From a virus: a stretch of DNA of 45,107 nucleotides. The position numbers and the translations under genes are program-made. Shown here piece after piece: positions 24,036-30,921 of the stretch (the stretch's first letter is position 1; each line of letters opens with the position of its first letter). The notes beneath the pieces were generated by a model. That model worked only from the letters and a program-made list of their open reading frames with translations, made no database searches and was not told the origin of the DNA. The stretch is from positions 1-45,107 of IMG/VR virus record IMGVR_UViG_3300045996_002890. One strand, 5' to 3'.

Positions 24036-24479
24036 ATGGCGGACACCGAACGCACCGACAAGGGCCTGACGCGGGCCGAGCTCGAAGACGACGAGGACCT
24101 GACGCTCGGCCGCAAGATGATGCGAGGACTCACCCCGGCGGCCTGGGGGCCGCAGGCGCCGGAGGCCACCAACCCCCGCGACCCGTACGGCGCGAACCAG
24201 ATGGACGACGAGCAGCTGGCCGAGCTGCGCGCCCGCCTGGTCGCCGAAGCGGTCGAAGCTGGCCGGCGCTGCGAGATTTGCCCGGACCCGCCCGCAGAGA
24301 TCGTCCTGAACTTCGAGGTCGAGCACCTGCTGTGCACCGCGCACGCGGCGAAGGCCCGGAGGCTGCACGCCTACCAGGTCGACTTCTGGGGAGCCGAGCC
24401 CGTCACGAGCCGGATCATCCGCTGGGCACCTGACCGGCACGCCCGGTACGAGCGCCGTCGTCAGCGCCACCTGCGCTAG
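24036..24479 (+). CDS. Hypothetical protein with Cys/His motif
   Basis: A 147-residue protein. The N-terminus is acidic (ERTDKGLTRAELEDDEDLTL), then a Pro-rich part (GLTPAAWGPQAPEATNPRDP), and a second half with CEICPDPPAEIV and LLCTAHAAKARRL, a possible zinc site, ending with a basic tail. The ATG has a GGGGAGGCGAC ribosome site; the frame is open upstream but has no better start. It overlaps the end of the opposing AlpA-like gene by four bases. Confidence 0.7.
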   Translation: MADTERTDKGLTRAELEDDEDLTLGRKMMRGLTPAAWGPQAPEATNPRDPYGANQMDDEQLAELRARLVAEAVEAGRRCEICPDPPAEIVLNFEVEHLLCTAHAAKARRLHAYQVDFWGAEPVTSRIIRWAPDRHARYERRRQRHLR

Positions 24480-24661
24480 GCCCGCTCGGGGAACCGCTCG
24501 GCGATCCACTTCAGCACGTCGGGTGTGGAGTAGACCCAGCCCATCGTGAGCTTGGTGCCGTCCGGCGCGCCCTTCTCGCGGACGAGCGCCTCGGCGTACT
24601 TGCGGGAGACGCCGAGGCGCTGGGCGATCTCGCTGATCCCCATCACGTCCGGCGCGGCCAC
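24476..24661 (-). CDS. AlpA/excisionase-like HTH protein B
   Basis: A 61-residue partner of the protein at 23669-23872: MGISEIAQRLGVSRKYAEAL, then KLTMGWVYSTPDVLKWI. Both share the order HTH, TLAMG/KLTMG strand, D-V helix. The start is the GTG at 24661; an ATG six codons later would keep the whole HTH. Candidate excisionase or regulator. Confidence 0.75.
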   Translation of the reverse strand: MAAPDVMGISEIAQRLGVSRKYAEALVREKGAPDGTKLTMGWVYSTPDVLKWIAERFPERA

Positions 24662-24903
24662 GTGGCGGGACGATAGCCCCGGGTGGTCTCCGTGGGAGAT
24701 CTCCTAGCGGGTGCGCCATATTGCACACAGAGGATCTAGATCACAACGGTGTGTCAAACTCTGTGTACGGAAGGTTGACTGTCAGTTAACCGAACGTGAC
24801 CCCCGAACGTGGCAGATGGTTATTTCCAACCTATTTCGCCGATGTGTCGTCGATCCGACACGGCGAGCATTGGATCTCTTCCATATTGAAGGTGGGGATC
24901 CCA
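24662..24903. promoter_or_regulatory. AT-richer divergent region B, possible attP or operator site
   Basis: This gap is visibly richer in A and T than its surroundings. It contains CTAGCGGGTGCG (from 24704), the palindrome GATCTAGATC (24733-24742), an inverted ACACAGAG / CTCTGTGT pair, and a near-perfect inverted pair GGTTGACT / AGTTAACC. The last 100 bases have an open frame continuous with the next gene but no ribosome site. Such inverted elements near the integrase and AlpA-like genes fit a regulatory or attachment region; no tRNA-like core was found. Confidence 0.45.
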
Positions 24904-25194
24904 TTGACCAGCGCAATTGTCTTCGTACTGACCAAGCATCTCGAGACCGATGCGGGCCTCTGCATCGACTACTGCGCCGCCCGCGGCTACGACCTGGCCG
25001 CCCTCGTCCGTGACGACTGGGCCGCTGCACTCAGTGCTCTCCACATCGGAGTCGCGTCGATCCTCGTGGTCGCCAACGTCGACCATCTGGACGACTCGTG
25101 CACGCCTCGCATGGAGGTGGCGGCCGAGCTGCCCGTCGCCGAAGGACCGAAGGGCCGGCGCATCCGCATGCTCAGGAGAAACGGGGGAGCGTAG
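24904..25194 (+). CDS. Degenerate serine-recombinase N-terminal-like protein
   Basis: A 96-residue protein that follows the resolvase N-terminal pattern: AIVFVLTKHLETDAGLCIDY, CAARGYDLAALVRDDW, then ASILVVANVDHLDDS. In active enzymes the first strand reads Y-x-R-x-S; here it is VFVLTK, so the catalytic serine and first arginine are missing. A TTG at 24904 behind GGTGGGG is taken as start; a GTG at 24796 has no ribosome site. The end overlaps the integrase gene in convergent orientation by 23 bases. It may be a regulator or an inactive relic; function is inferred. Confidence 0.6.
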   Translation: MTSAIVFVLTKHLETDAGLCIDYCAARGYDLAALVRDDWAAALSALHIGVASILVVANVDHLDDSCTPRMEVAAELPVAEGPKGRRIRMLRRNGGA

Positions 25195-26029
25195 CCCTGG
25201 CCGCCCGCTGCTGCTCGTCGGTGGCCTGCGTGTAGATCTGCGTGGAGGTCATCTGCCGGTGGCCGAGCATCGCCATCGTCACGCGAATATCCTTATGCTC
25301 CCGCTGGATCGTCGTCCCGAGCCAATGCCTCAATTGGTGCATTGAGACAGGAAGCTTCAACTTCCGCTTGAAGTGCAGCGACGAGTAGACGGACACGTAG
25401 TGCGGTGTCGCCCGTTCCCCGGACCCCGGAACGCGCGCCACCGGCCCAGGCGGTAGATCCTTCACCGCCGCCCAGACGGCCGCATCGGTGTCGTGGACCC
25501 GAGGCCGGCCACCCTTCCCCTTAGCGAAGAGCTGCTGCTCGGTGATGTCCTGTCGGTCGAGCCGGGAGATCTCGCAGCACCTCAAGCCTTGATAGCTGGC
25601 GAGCAACGCCCACAGCCGGAACGGCTGGGCCGCCTCAGCCAGGATCCTCGCCAGCTGCTCGTCGGTGCACGCCCGCGCCACGCTGTCCGCCGTGCGCACC
25701 GGCGGCATCCCCTCGGTCGGGTTGGCCGAGATCCACGGATCGGCCGCGTCGGCCGCCCAACTGTAGAACGAGCTGAGGCAGCGCCAGTAGGTGGCCTTCG
25801 TGTTCTGCGACCAGCTGTCCCGGTAGAGCCAGCGCGACAGCTCCTCGGTGGAGACCTGGCCCAGGCCGAACGGCATGGCCCGGTCGAGGCGGGTGAGGAT
25901 CCCCCGCCGGTCAGTGATGGTCTGCTCGGGGCTTTCGCCGGCGCGGCGCAGGTGTTCGAGGTATTGCTCCACCATCTCCATGTCCTGACGATCCATCGTC
26001 GGTGCGTTCCTGGGCATCGGCTGGTTCAC
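25172..26029 (-). CDS. int: Tyrosine integrase
   Basis: Site-specific recombinase that inserts and excises the prophage; 285 residues. An N-terminal SAM-like core-binding domain (about 15-105, with WSQNTKATYWRCLSSFYSWA) is followed by the catalytic domain with R150 (GLRCCEISR), the beta-turn Lys region (AKGKGGRPR), H231 and R234 (HQLRHWLG), H257 (LGHRQ) and nucleophile Y266 (STQIYTQ). GTG at 26029 overlaps the repressor stop (GTGA), suggesting coupled translation. An ATG at 25995 with an AGGA site is an alternative start. Short length and no arm-binding domain are consistent with a compact actinophage integrase. Confidence 0.93.
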   Translation of the reverse strand: MNQPMPRNAPTMDRQDMEMVEQYLEHLRRAGESPEQTITDRRGILTRLDRAMPFGLGQVSTEELSRWLYRDSWSQNTKATYWRCLSSFYSWAADAADPWISANPTEGMPPVRTADSVARACTDEQLARILAEAAQPFRLWALLASYQGLRCCEISRLDRQDITEQQLFAKGKGGRPRVHDTDAAVWAAVKDLPPGPVARVPGSGERATPHYVSVYSSLHFKRKLKLPVSMHQLRHWLGTTIQREHKDIRVTMAMLGHRQMTSTQIYTQATDEQQRAARATLPRFS

Positions 26030-26460
26030 CGACGCCTGCGCGCGACGCGTGCCGTCCGGGCGACCGCGTTCGTGGCTGCGGCCCCAGGCTGCCTGGACGG
26101 CCGATTGTCACGCGGGCGATCTATGTGCCCTGCTGACTGTTCGGTTACCGTCGAGTACCCGTGGGTAGTACGCATCTCGCCCGCTTTGCCCGTTAGGCGC
26201 GGTCCGTCCAGCAGCCAGCCGTAGTCGGCGCCGGTCCGGTTCGCGATGAGCCGACACATCTCGGTGTAGCGGCGAGGCATGGCCCCGCTCTCCCAGGTGC
26301 CCCATGAGGCGGCCGGGATGCCGCATTCGCGTGCGGCCTCTTTGATGTTCCACTGCATCCGCTGCCGGACCAGCGCGAGTCTTGCCCCGAAGGTGCTGTC
26401 GTCGACGGTCCAGCCCTGCTCCAGGTTGCTGGGTCTGGGCTCCCCCTGCACGGCTGTCAT
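26026..26460 (-). CDS. Immunity repressor, Xre-type
   Basis: Probable lysogeny repressor, 144 residues from the ATG at 26460. Helix-turn-helix at about 24-60: FGARLALVRQRMQWNIKEAA, then ECGIPAASWGTWESG. A basic, disordered tail ends RVARRRR. A longer frame reaches 26517 but a promoter (TTGCGA, 16 bases, TAAGCT) places the transcript start at the 26460 ATG, so the message would be leaderless. It is divergent from the early operon, with operator-like repeats between, and its stop overlaps the integrase start. Confidence 0.85.
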   Translation of the reverse strand: MTAVQGEPRPSNLEQGWTVDDSTFGARLALVRQRMQWNIKEAARECGIPAASWGTWESGAMPRRYTEMCRLIANRTGADYGWLLDGPRLTGKAGEMRTTHGYSTVTEQSAGHIDRPRDNRPSRQPGAAATNAVARTARVARRRR

Positions 26461-26467
26461 AGGGCAC

Positions 26468-26495
26468 AGCTTACGGCCGTTGGCACAGATCGCAA
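26468..26495 (-). promoter_or_regulatory. Leaderless promoter for repressor and integrase
   Basis: On the reverse strand: -35 TTGCGA (26495-26490), 16-base spacer, -10 TAAGCT (26473-26468), then seven bases to the ATG at 26460. The predicted start point coincides with the start codon. Confidence 0.6.
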
Positions 26496-26528
26496 TGCAT
26501 CGGACATGATCCGTCATCTATGGCATAG

Positions 26529-26586
26529 AACCTGTCCTTGACACAGGTTCCTGCTTTACAGCATGATGCTGTCCATGACACAGGTT
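26529..26586. promoter_or_regulatory. Operator cluster of the genetic switch
   Basis: First site: AACCTGT (26529-26535), seven-base spacer, ACAGGTT (26543-26549). Second site: ATGCTGT (26566-26572), seven-base spacer, ACAGGTT (26580-26586). Both share TGACACAGGTTCC. Between them is the perfect palindrome ACAGCAT-G-ATGCTGT (26558-26572). The sites cover the -35, the -10 and the start codon of the early promoter, as expected for repression by the divergent Xre protein. Confidence 0.75.
26538..26575 (+). promoter_or_regulatory. Early promoter, predicted leaderless
   Basis: -35 TTGACA (26538-26543), 18-base spacer, -10 CATGAT (26562-26567), and the ATG of the first early gene at 26575, eight bases after the -10. 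The consensus -35 lies inside an operator. Confidence 0.65.
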
Positions 26587-26793
26587 CCCCCGCAAGAACC
26601 AGCTTCGCGGCCTGAGCTTCTCACGGCCAAGGAGGCTGGGGACGCCCTGGGCGGGATCAGCGACGAGACGGTCAACCGCTGGGCCCGCGAAGGCAAGCTC
26701 TCCCACATCACGCTCCCGTCGGGCCAGCGGCGTTTCCGCCGCGAGGTCATCGACGCGATCCTGGCCGGCACCCCGGCAACGGCCGTCGCATGA
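26575..26793 (+). CDS. Excisionase/Cro-like HTH protein, first early gene
   Basis: A 72-residue MerR/Xis-type protein: LLTAKEAGDALGGISDETVN, then RWAREGKLSHITLPSGQRRF and RREVIDAILAG. The fold suits excisionase or a Cro-like role. The upstream ATG at 26563 lies within the -10 element, so 26575 is preferred and would be leaderless. Its end overlaps the next gene (ATGA). Confidence 0.8.
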   Translation: MTQVPPQEPASRPELLTAKEAGDALGGISDETVNRWAREGKLSHITLPSGQRRFRREVIDAILAGTPATAVA

Positions 26794-27425
26794 AGACGAC
26801 GCAGTACATCCGCCAGGAGAACGCGATCGCCGCGGCCGACGCCGGCGGCATGCGCGAGCGCTGGATGTGGGGACTTCGCCTCCTCCGCGACGCCGACGCC
26901 TTCGCGCCGGGCAGCTCGCAGCTGAAGCCCGGCCGATCCGACGAACTCGTCGCCTCCGCCAAGGCCGCTGGACGCAAGCTCTCCGAGCGCGAGATCCGCC
27001 GTCGACTCCAGTGCGCCCGGGCCTACCGGACCGAGTCGGAATTCGGCCGGGCGGTGGCCGAATTCTCGTCGTGGTCCGATCTCGCCGACGCGAACTTCCC
27101 GCAGTTTCCCGGCGAGGACGGCGACCTCCCCGCGGACCACCGCACGGACACCGAGCGGAAGCGTGACTTCGCCCGCGCGGTTGCCGACATGGTTGGCGAG
27201 CAGGGGACGCTCTTCCCGCTCGACCGCTACGAGCCGACCGAGGCGACCCTCAAAGACCTTGAGGACTACTACGCCGAGATGTCCGGCCTGACCGAGCGCT
27301 TCGCAAAGCGGGACCGCGAGCGTCGCGAGTACCTCGACCGTCTGGCTGAGGTCGCCGCCGGCGACATGTCGACCACGTGGCAGTCCGCGCACACCCGCGC
27401 CTTCGGCGAGTCGGTCGCGGCATGA
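26790..27425 (+). CDS. Hypothetical early protein
   Basis: A 211-residue, charged, mostly helical protein. Notable parts: RWMWGLRLLRDADAF, GRKLSEREIRRRLQCARAYR (a helix pair that could bind DNA), and a C-terminal coiled region (LTERFAKRDRERREYLDRL). ATGA overlaps on both sides. It is the second gene of the early operon, a position often held by regulatory or DNA-binding proteins; no family assigned. Confidence 0.7.
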   Translation: MKTTQYIRQENAIAAADAGGMRERWMWGLRLLRDADAFAPGSSQLKPGRSDELVASAKAAGRKLSEREIRRRLQCARAYRTESEFGRAVAEFSSWSDLADANFPQFPGEDGDLPADHRTDTERKRDFARAVADMVGEQGTLFPLDRYEPTEATLKDLEDYYAEMSGLTERFAKRDRERREYLDRLAEVAAGDMSTTWQSAHTRAFGESVAA

Positions 27426-27859
27426 GCGACCCCGCTGGCCCGCCGGACACCCGGCCGCCGAACAAGCCGCCCACGACCCCGCCGCCGAAGCCGCCGACGA
27501 GCGACGCCACCTACGCCGATGCCCTGCTCGACGAGGTCGACCGGCTGCTGGCGGACCTCAAGAACCCGGCCCGTCAGGACTTTTCGCTGGCCGCGGTTGG
27601 GCCTGACGGGCCGGCCGAAACCACCCGTCCGACATCGGGTGAGGAGCGGTCGCCCCGCTCGCCCGTCGCACCTGCCACGGCGGCGCGCGAAGGTGCCGGG
27701 TCCCACATCCCCGGCCCAGGCGACAGCTTCAGCACCCCGCAGCCGCTGGGCCCGCCGCGCTTCGGCGAGGGCGAGCGCCGCCTGGTCGGCCGCGTCGGCG
27801 ACCCGGATGAGGTCGAGGCCGAAGTCCTGGCCCGGATCATCCGCGCGCTCCACACCTGA
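27422..27859 (+). CDS. Pro-rich hypothetical protein
   Basis: A 145-residue protein with a Pro-rich N-terminus (NKPPTTPPPKPPTS), a short helix (YADALLDEVDRLLADLK), a disordered middle and an acidic helical end (DPDEVEAEVLARIIRAL). Translationally coupled to its neighbours by ATGA overlap. No function recognised. Confidence 0.65.
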   Translation: MSDPAGPPDTRPPNKPPTTPPPKPPTSDATYADALLDEVDRLLADLKNPARQDFSLAAVGPDGPAETTRPTSGEERSPRSPVAPATAAREGAGSHIPGPGDSFSTPQPLGPPRFGEGERRLVGRVGDPDEVEAEVLARIIRALHT

Positions 27860-27927
27860 GACAGATGCGGGCCAGCCGATGCCCCGGCCAGCCCGCTCAC
27901 CCACCGGACTACCAGAAAGGACCTCCG

Positions 27928-28839
27928 ATGGACACCACCACCGTACCCAGCGGGCCCGTGCCGAACGAGCCGAGCGTGTGGGCCGACATCGCCGCCGAGC
28001 TGCGGAAGATCGCCGACGACTGCCTTGACCTGATCGGACAGCCCGCGCCGGGCTGCTTCGACATCGACATTCACCCGCTGCGCATCTCTCATCCGCCGGT
28101 CCTGAAGGAGCGCGCGGCCACGATCGAGGGGATCGACACGGTGGCCTTCGTCCTACTCGGCAAGAAGGCCGAGACCAGGGAGATGTCGGGCGGCTCGTTC
28201 CATCACACCGCAAAGGGACGCCGCGGGCCGATCACCTTCTCGATCTACAACGCCGTCGCCGACCCGGCCGCCGTCGACCCGGACGAGGAGATCGCCCGGC
28301 TGCGCGCCGAGAACGAGAAGCTGCGCGCCGAGCTGGGCGTCGAGGACCCGACCGGCCTGACGTACGGCCGTGACCCGGAGGCCGACCCGCAGCCCGCCGC
28401 CGGTCGCGTCCCGCCGCACTTCGAGCACGGCCGTGGCGCCCCGTTCGACGAGCCGGTTGGTCCGATCGTCCAGCTCGAAGCGAGCGGCCTGACCAAGGCG
28501 GCCGATCGGTCGCGCGGTCCGCTCGCGGGCACGACGCCGGTCGTCACCTACTTCAGCTTCGGCCATGGCCAGACCGACCCGGGTACCGGCAAGAACCTGC
28601 TCGACCACTACGTGACCGTGGTCGCGCCGACGTACGACGGGTGCCGGGAGGCGATGTTCGCCAGCCGGTTCGGGCGGGCGTGGTCGTTCGACTACCTGGC
28701 CGGGTCGGCGCGGGCCACCGAGTGGATCCCACAGTGGACCGAGCACGAGGTGATCGTCGCGCCGGGCACCGACGTGGGACTGGCCGACCACGCCCTGGCG
28801 GCGGCGGAGCTGGTGCTGCGCGGCGGGTCCGACCTCTGA
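27928..28839 (+). CDS. Hypothetical protein with central coiled coil
   Basis: A 303-residue protein. The first 100 residues form a folded domain (VWADIAAELRKIADDCLDLI). A short coiled coil, DEEIARLRAENEKLRAEL, lies near 114-131, then a Pro/Asp linker, then a C-terminal domain with TPVVTYFSFGHGQTDPGTG and YVTVVAPTYDGCREAMF. ATG at 27928 has an AAAGGACCTCC ribosome site; the open frame before it has none. Function unknown. Confidence 0.7.
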   Translation: MDTTTVPSGPVPNEPSVWADIAAELRKIADDCLDLIGQPAPGCFDIDIHPLRISHPPVLKERAATIEGIDTVAFVLLGKKAETREMSGGSFHHTAKGRRGPITFSIYNAVADPAAVDPDEEIARLRAENEKLRAELGVEDPTGLTYGRDPEADPQPAAGRVPPHFEHGRGAPFDEPVGPIVQLEASGLTKAADRSRGPLAGTTPVVTYFSFGHGQTDPGTGKNLLDHYVTVVAPTYDGCREAMFASRFGRAWSFDYLAGSARATEWIPQWTEHEVIVAPGTDVGLADHALAAAELVLRGGSDL

Positions 28840-28955
28840 TGGCCGCCGAGGAGTGCCCCGCCGCCGCCCCGCTCTGCCCGCTGTCCGGCATTCGCGGCTG
28901 CACCCACCGCCACCCGCCCCGGCCTTCCCGCTGGCGGCGCTGGCTCAAGCGCTGA
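28839..28955 (+). CDS. Tiny Cys/His protein
   Basis: A 38-residue ORF starting at a TGATG overlap with the previous gene. It has four cysteines and HRH (ECP, LCP, GCTHRHPP) and a basic tail RWRRWLKR, like many small metal-binding phage proteins. Short length keeps confidence moderate. It is the last gene before the hairpin array. Confidence 0.5.
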   Translation: MAAEECPAAAPLCPLSGIRGCTHRHPPRPSRWRRWLKR

Positions 28956-28960
28956 TCTCC

Positions 28961-29145
28961 CGTCGCGGCTCCTCTTCCCCGAGGCCGCGACGGACGCCAG
29001 GCAGCGCGCCCCCGCGCGCCTGGCAGGCCCGGACCGCTTACCGCCATGAGCGGTCCGGGCCCTCGAACTCCGAGCGCCGGGAGCTCCCCCCGGGAAGGCC
29101 GCTCGGAACGGCCCGGGGGCTCGGGGAGCGCCGAGCCCCCGGGCC
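28961..29145. ncRNA. Array of five consecutive GC-rich hairpins
   Basis: In the 234-base gap between two early genes. Stem 1: CGTCGCGGC (28961-28969) with 28984-28992. Stem 2: GCCAGGC (28996-29002) with 29018-29024 plus GCGCG/CGCGC and a CCCC loop. Stem 3: 13 bp, 29026-29038 with 29049-29061. Stem 4: CGAGCG (29071-29076) with 29100-29105 and an inner CCGGG/CCCGG. Stem 5: 15 bp, 29110-29124 with 29131-29145. None has a T-run, so they are not ordinary terminators. The array could be a structured RNA or a DNA element; class unknown. Confidence 0.6.
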
Positions 29146-29189
29146 ACCTTCACCGACTTCAGCTGAACCTCCTGAACGGACATATAGCG

Positions 29190-29633
29190 ATGACCAGCCA
29201 GACCCTCTCCAGCCCGCACGACACAGACCCGCGCCTCATCCACGAAGGCGCCACCGTCCGCCTCACGCCGCCCGGACCGCGCCCGTCGCCGCTACCCCGA
29301 GCCGACCTGGCCGACACCCTCGTCGTGCCGCTGCCGAAGCGCGAGGGCTTCTTCCTGCCGGACACCACCCACCCGGACACCATGCCGGTGCCGCCCCGCC
29401 CGCCGCAGAAGTTCCAGCCCGACACGACCGGCTCGCCCCAGCCGTACCCGGCGCCGGTCCCGGCCGGCCCGAAGCCGCGCAACCTGAAGGTGCTGGTGCC
29501 GCTGGAGCGCGAGGAGCCGAAGGGCTACGTCGGCCAGCACCGCGACCCGCAGGGCCGTGAGGGCGGGTCGGGCTACGTCGGCCGCCACGTTCGCCCGTCG
29601 ATGCTGAGCCGCGTGTTCGGCGGCGCTCGATGA
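29190..29633 (+). CDS. Pro-rich hypothetical protein
   Basis: A 147-residue, Pro/Arg-rich protein with little predicted fold, except LKVLVPLEREEPKGYVGQHR and a repeat of GYVG near the end (GYVGQH, GYVGRH). ATG at 29190 is chosen because the in-frame ATG at 29046 lies in a hairpin loop and has no ribosome site. The start region here is also weak. Function unknown. Confidence 0.6.
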   Translation: MTSQTLSSPHDTDPRLIHEGATVRLTPPGPRPSPLPRADLADTLVVPLPKREGFFLPDTTHPDTMPVPPRPPQKFQPDTTGSPQPYPAPVPAGPKPRNLKVLVPLEREEPKGYVGQHRDPQGREGGSGYVGRHVRPSMLSRVFGGAR

Positions 29634-30058
29634 CCACGCCGAACGCCGAGCTGGCGTACAAGGTGCTCGATCAGATCGACCTGCACCCCGAGCTGTGGGA
29701 CCAGGCTTCCTGGTCGAAGGGCTGTGGCACCTCGTACTGCTTCGCCGGGTGGGCGCTCACGCTGGCCGGTCGCACTCTCCGCGACTACGAGGGTGACGAC
29801 GGTATTCGCCGTATGCAGCTGGACGACACCCGCGAGGTGCTCAGCGGCACCGTGAGCCTCGCCGCCAGCCGTGAGCTGGGCCTCACGCATTGGGATGGCG
29901 AGCTGCTCTTCGAGCCGGACAACACCCGCGAGGCACTGGGCGAGCTGGTCGCCGAGTTCTTCGGCCCGCGCCCCGACCCGAAGCCGTCGCTCGACCGCCA
30001 CCCCGTCGAGGCCGCCATCTACGACGACGTCGCGCCGAACGCCGGGAGCGAGTCGTGA
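29630..30058 (+). CDS. Conserved-type hypothetical protein
   Basis: A 142-residue protein with NAELAYKVLDQIDLHPELWD, then a CGTSYCFAGWALTLAG motif and LAASRELGLTHWDGELLFEP. I recall this layout from other actinophage early regions; its function is not known to me. The two cysteines may pair or bind metal. ATGA start overlap. Confidence 0.7.
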   Translation: MTTPNAELAYKVLDQIDLHPELWDQASWSKGCGTSYCFAGWALTLAGRTLRDYEGDDGIRRMQLDDTREVLSGTVSLAASRELGLTHWDGELLFEPDNTREALGELVAEFFGPRPDPKPSLDRHPVEAAIYDDVAPNAGSES

Positions 30059-30261
30059 AGCGCCCGTCGCACGACCTGCTGATGCAGGTCACTGATCTCC
30101 TCGCCAAGGCCCGCGACGTCGAACGCGAGGCGGGCAATCTCGGCACGGCCATGGTCTTCAACGACCTCAACCTCGCCATCTTCAAGGCCGCGCTGGACAC
30201 CGAGTTCGACGCCCGCGCCAACGCCGAGTGCGCCGCGCGCTACCCCGAGGGCGGTGCCTGA
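30055..30261 (+). CDS. Small helical hypothetical protein
   Basis: A 68-residue helical protein (KRPSHDLLMQVTDLLAKARD, then LGTAMVFNDLNLAIFKAAL). The GTG start overlaps the previous stop as GTGA; the longer open frame is a shadow. No function recognised. Confidence 0.6.
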   Translation: MKRPSHDLLMQVTDLLAKARDVEREAGNLGTAMVFNDLNLAIFKAALDTEFDARANAECAARYPEGGA

Positions 30262-30407
30262 TGGCCAAGCCCACCCGCGCCCAGCAGGAACACGCCAACC
30301 GCGACCGCCCCCTGCACGAGGGCGAGCCGCTGAGCGAGGCCGAGCAGCGCCGCATCGAACGCGCCCAGGAGCGCCAGCTCGACGACCAGCGGAGGGCAGG
30401 CCAGTGA
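30261..30407 (+). CDS. Tiny charged protein
   Basis: A 48-residue, highly charged helix (LSEAEQRRIERAQERQLDDQ) with start TGATG and end GTGA overlaps that fit the operon pattern exactly. That spacing is the main support. Function unknown. Confidence 0.5.
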   Translation: MAKPTRAQQEHANRDRPLHEGEPLSEAEQRRIERAQERQLDDQRRAGQ

Positions 30408-30670
30408 ACACGACCGTCATCAAGCAGCCGGGCGTCAAGCACGGCCGGGTCATCGAGCGCCCCGCGAAGGAGCTGACCGACGAGGCCGCCAACCGGGTCA
30501 CCGCCGCGCTCGCCATGCAGGGCATCCTCGTGCGGCCCGTCGTCGACGTCTTCCACACCGTGCACCTGTGGGCCGCCGAGCCGTTCAGCACCGCGCAGGA
30601 GGTGGCCGCCCTGGCCGCGTTCCTCGACGTCACCGACTGCCGCCTGGCCTTCCATCAGGCGGCCCGATGA
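30404..30670 (+). CDS. Hypothetical protein
   Basis: An 88-residue protein: KELTDEAANRVTAALAMQGI, LVRPVVDVFHTVHLWAAEPF, then QEVAALAAFLDVTDCRLAF. Looks like a compact alpha/beta fold. Coupled by GTGA and ATGA overlaps to its neighbours. No family recognised. Confidence 0.6.
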   Translation: MNTTVIKQPGVKHGRVIERPAKELTDEAANRVTAALAMQGILVRPVVDVFHTVHLWAAEPFSTAQEVAALAAFLDVTDCRLAFHQAAR

Positions 30671-30921
30671 GCCGGATCGCCAGCATTCAGGCCCAGGTCT
30701 TCGACGACCTGTTCAACGACGGCATGCGGAAGGTGCGCGAGAAGCGTGGCCTGTCGCGCCGCCAGCTGGGCGAGCGGGTCGGCATGCCCGAGTACACGAT
30801 CGGCCAGATCGAGACCGGCTACGGCAAGCCGCGCCGGCGAAGCGCGACCGTCGGCGAGGCCATCGTGCTGGCCGAGGCGCTCGAAGCGAAGGTCGGCGAC
30901 CTGATCCGGGGTGAGTCGTGA
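30667..30921 (+). CDS. Xre-family HTH protein
   Basis: An 84-residue DNA-binding protein with a classical Cro/CI helix-turn-helix: MRKVREKRGLSRRQLGERVG then MPEYTIGQIETGYGKPRRRS, and the following helix VGEAIVLAEALEAKVGDLI. Possible early regulator. It directly precedes the recombination nuclease gene and may control it. Confidence 0.8.
   Translation: MSRIASIQAQVFDDLFNDGMRKVREKRGLSRRQLGERVGMPEYTIGQIETGYGKPRRRSATVGEAIVLAEALEAKVGDLIRGES

Noticed and set aside
25324-25345. Inverted CAATG/CATTG pair in the integrase gene considered as attP
   Set aside because: It encodes the catalytic HQLRH segment; the match is short and explained by codons.
25493-26224. Forward frame opposite the integrase
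   Set aside because: Antisense to the integrase catalytic domain and without a start signal.
27866-27897. GCGGGC/GCCCGC hairpin before the coiled-coil gene
   Set aside because: Six-base stem in very GC-rich DNA, without T-run; expected by chance.
29046-29189. Upstream extension of the Pro-rich gene through the hairpins
   Set aside because: The ATG sits in a hairpin loop, has no ribosome site, and the stretch looks like structure rather than protein.
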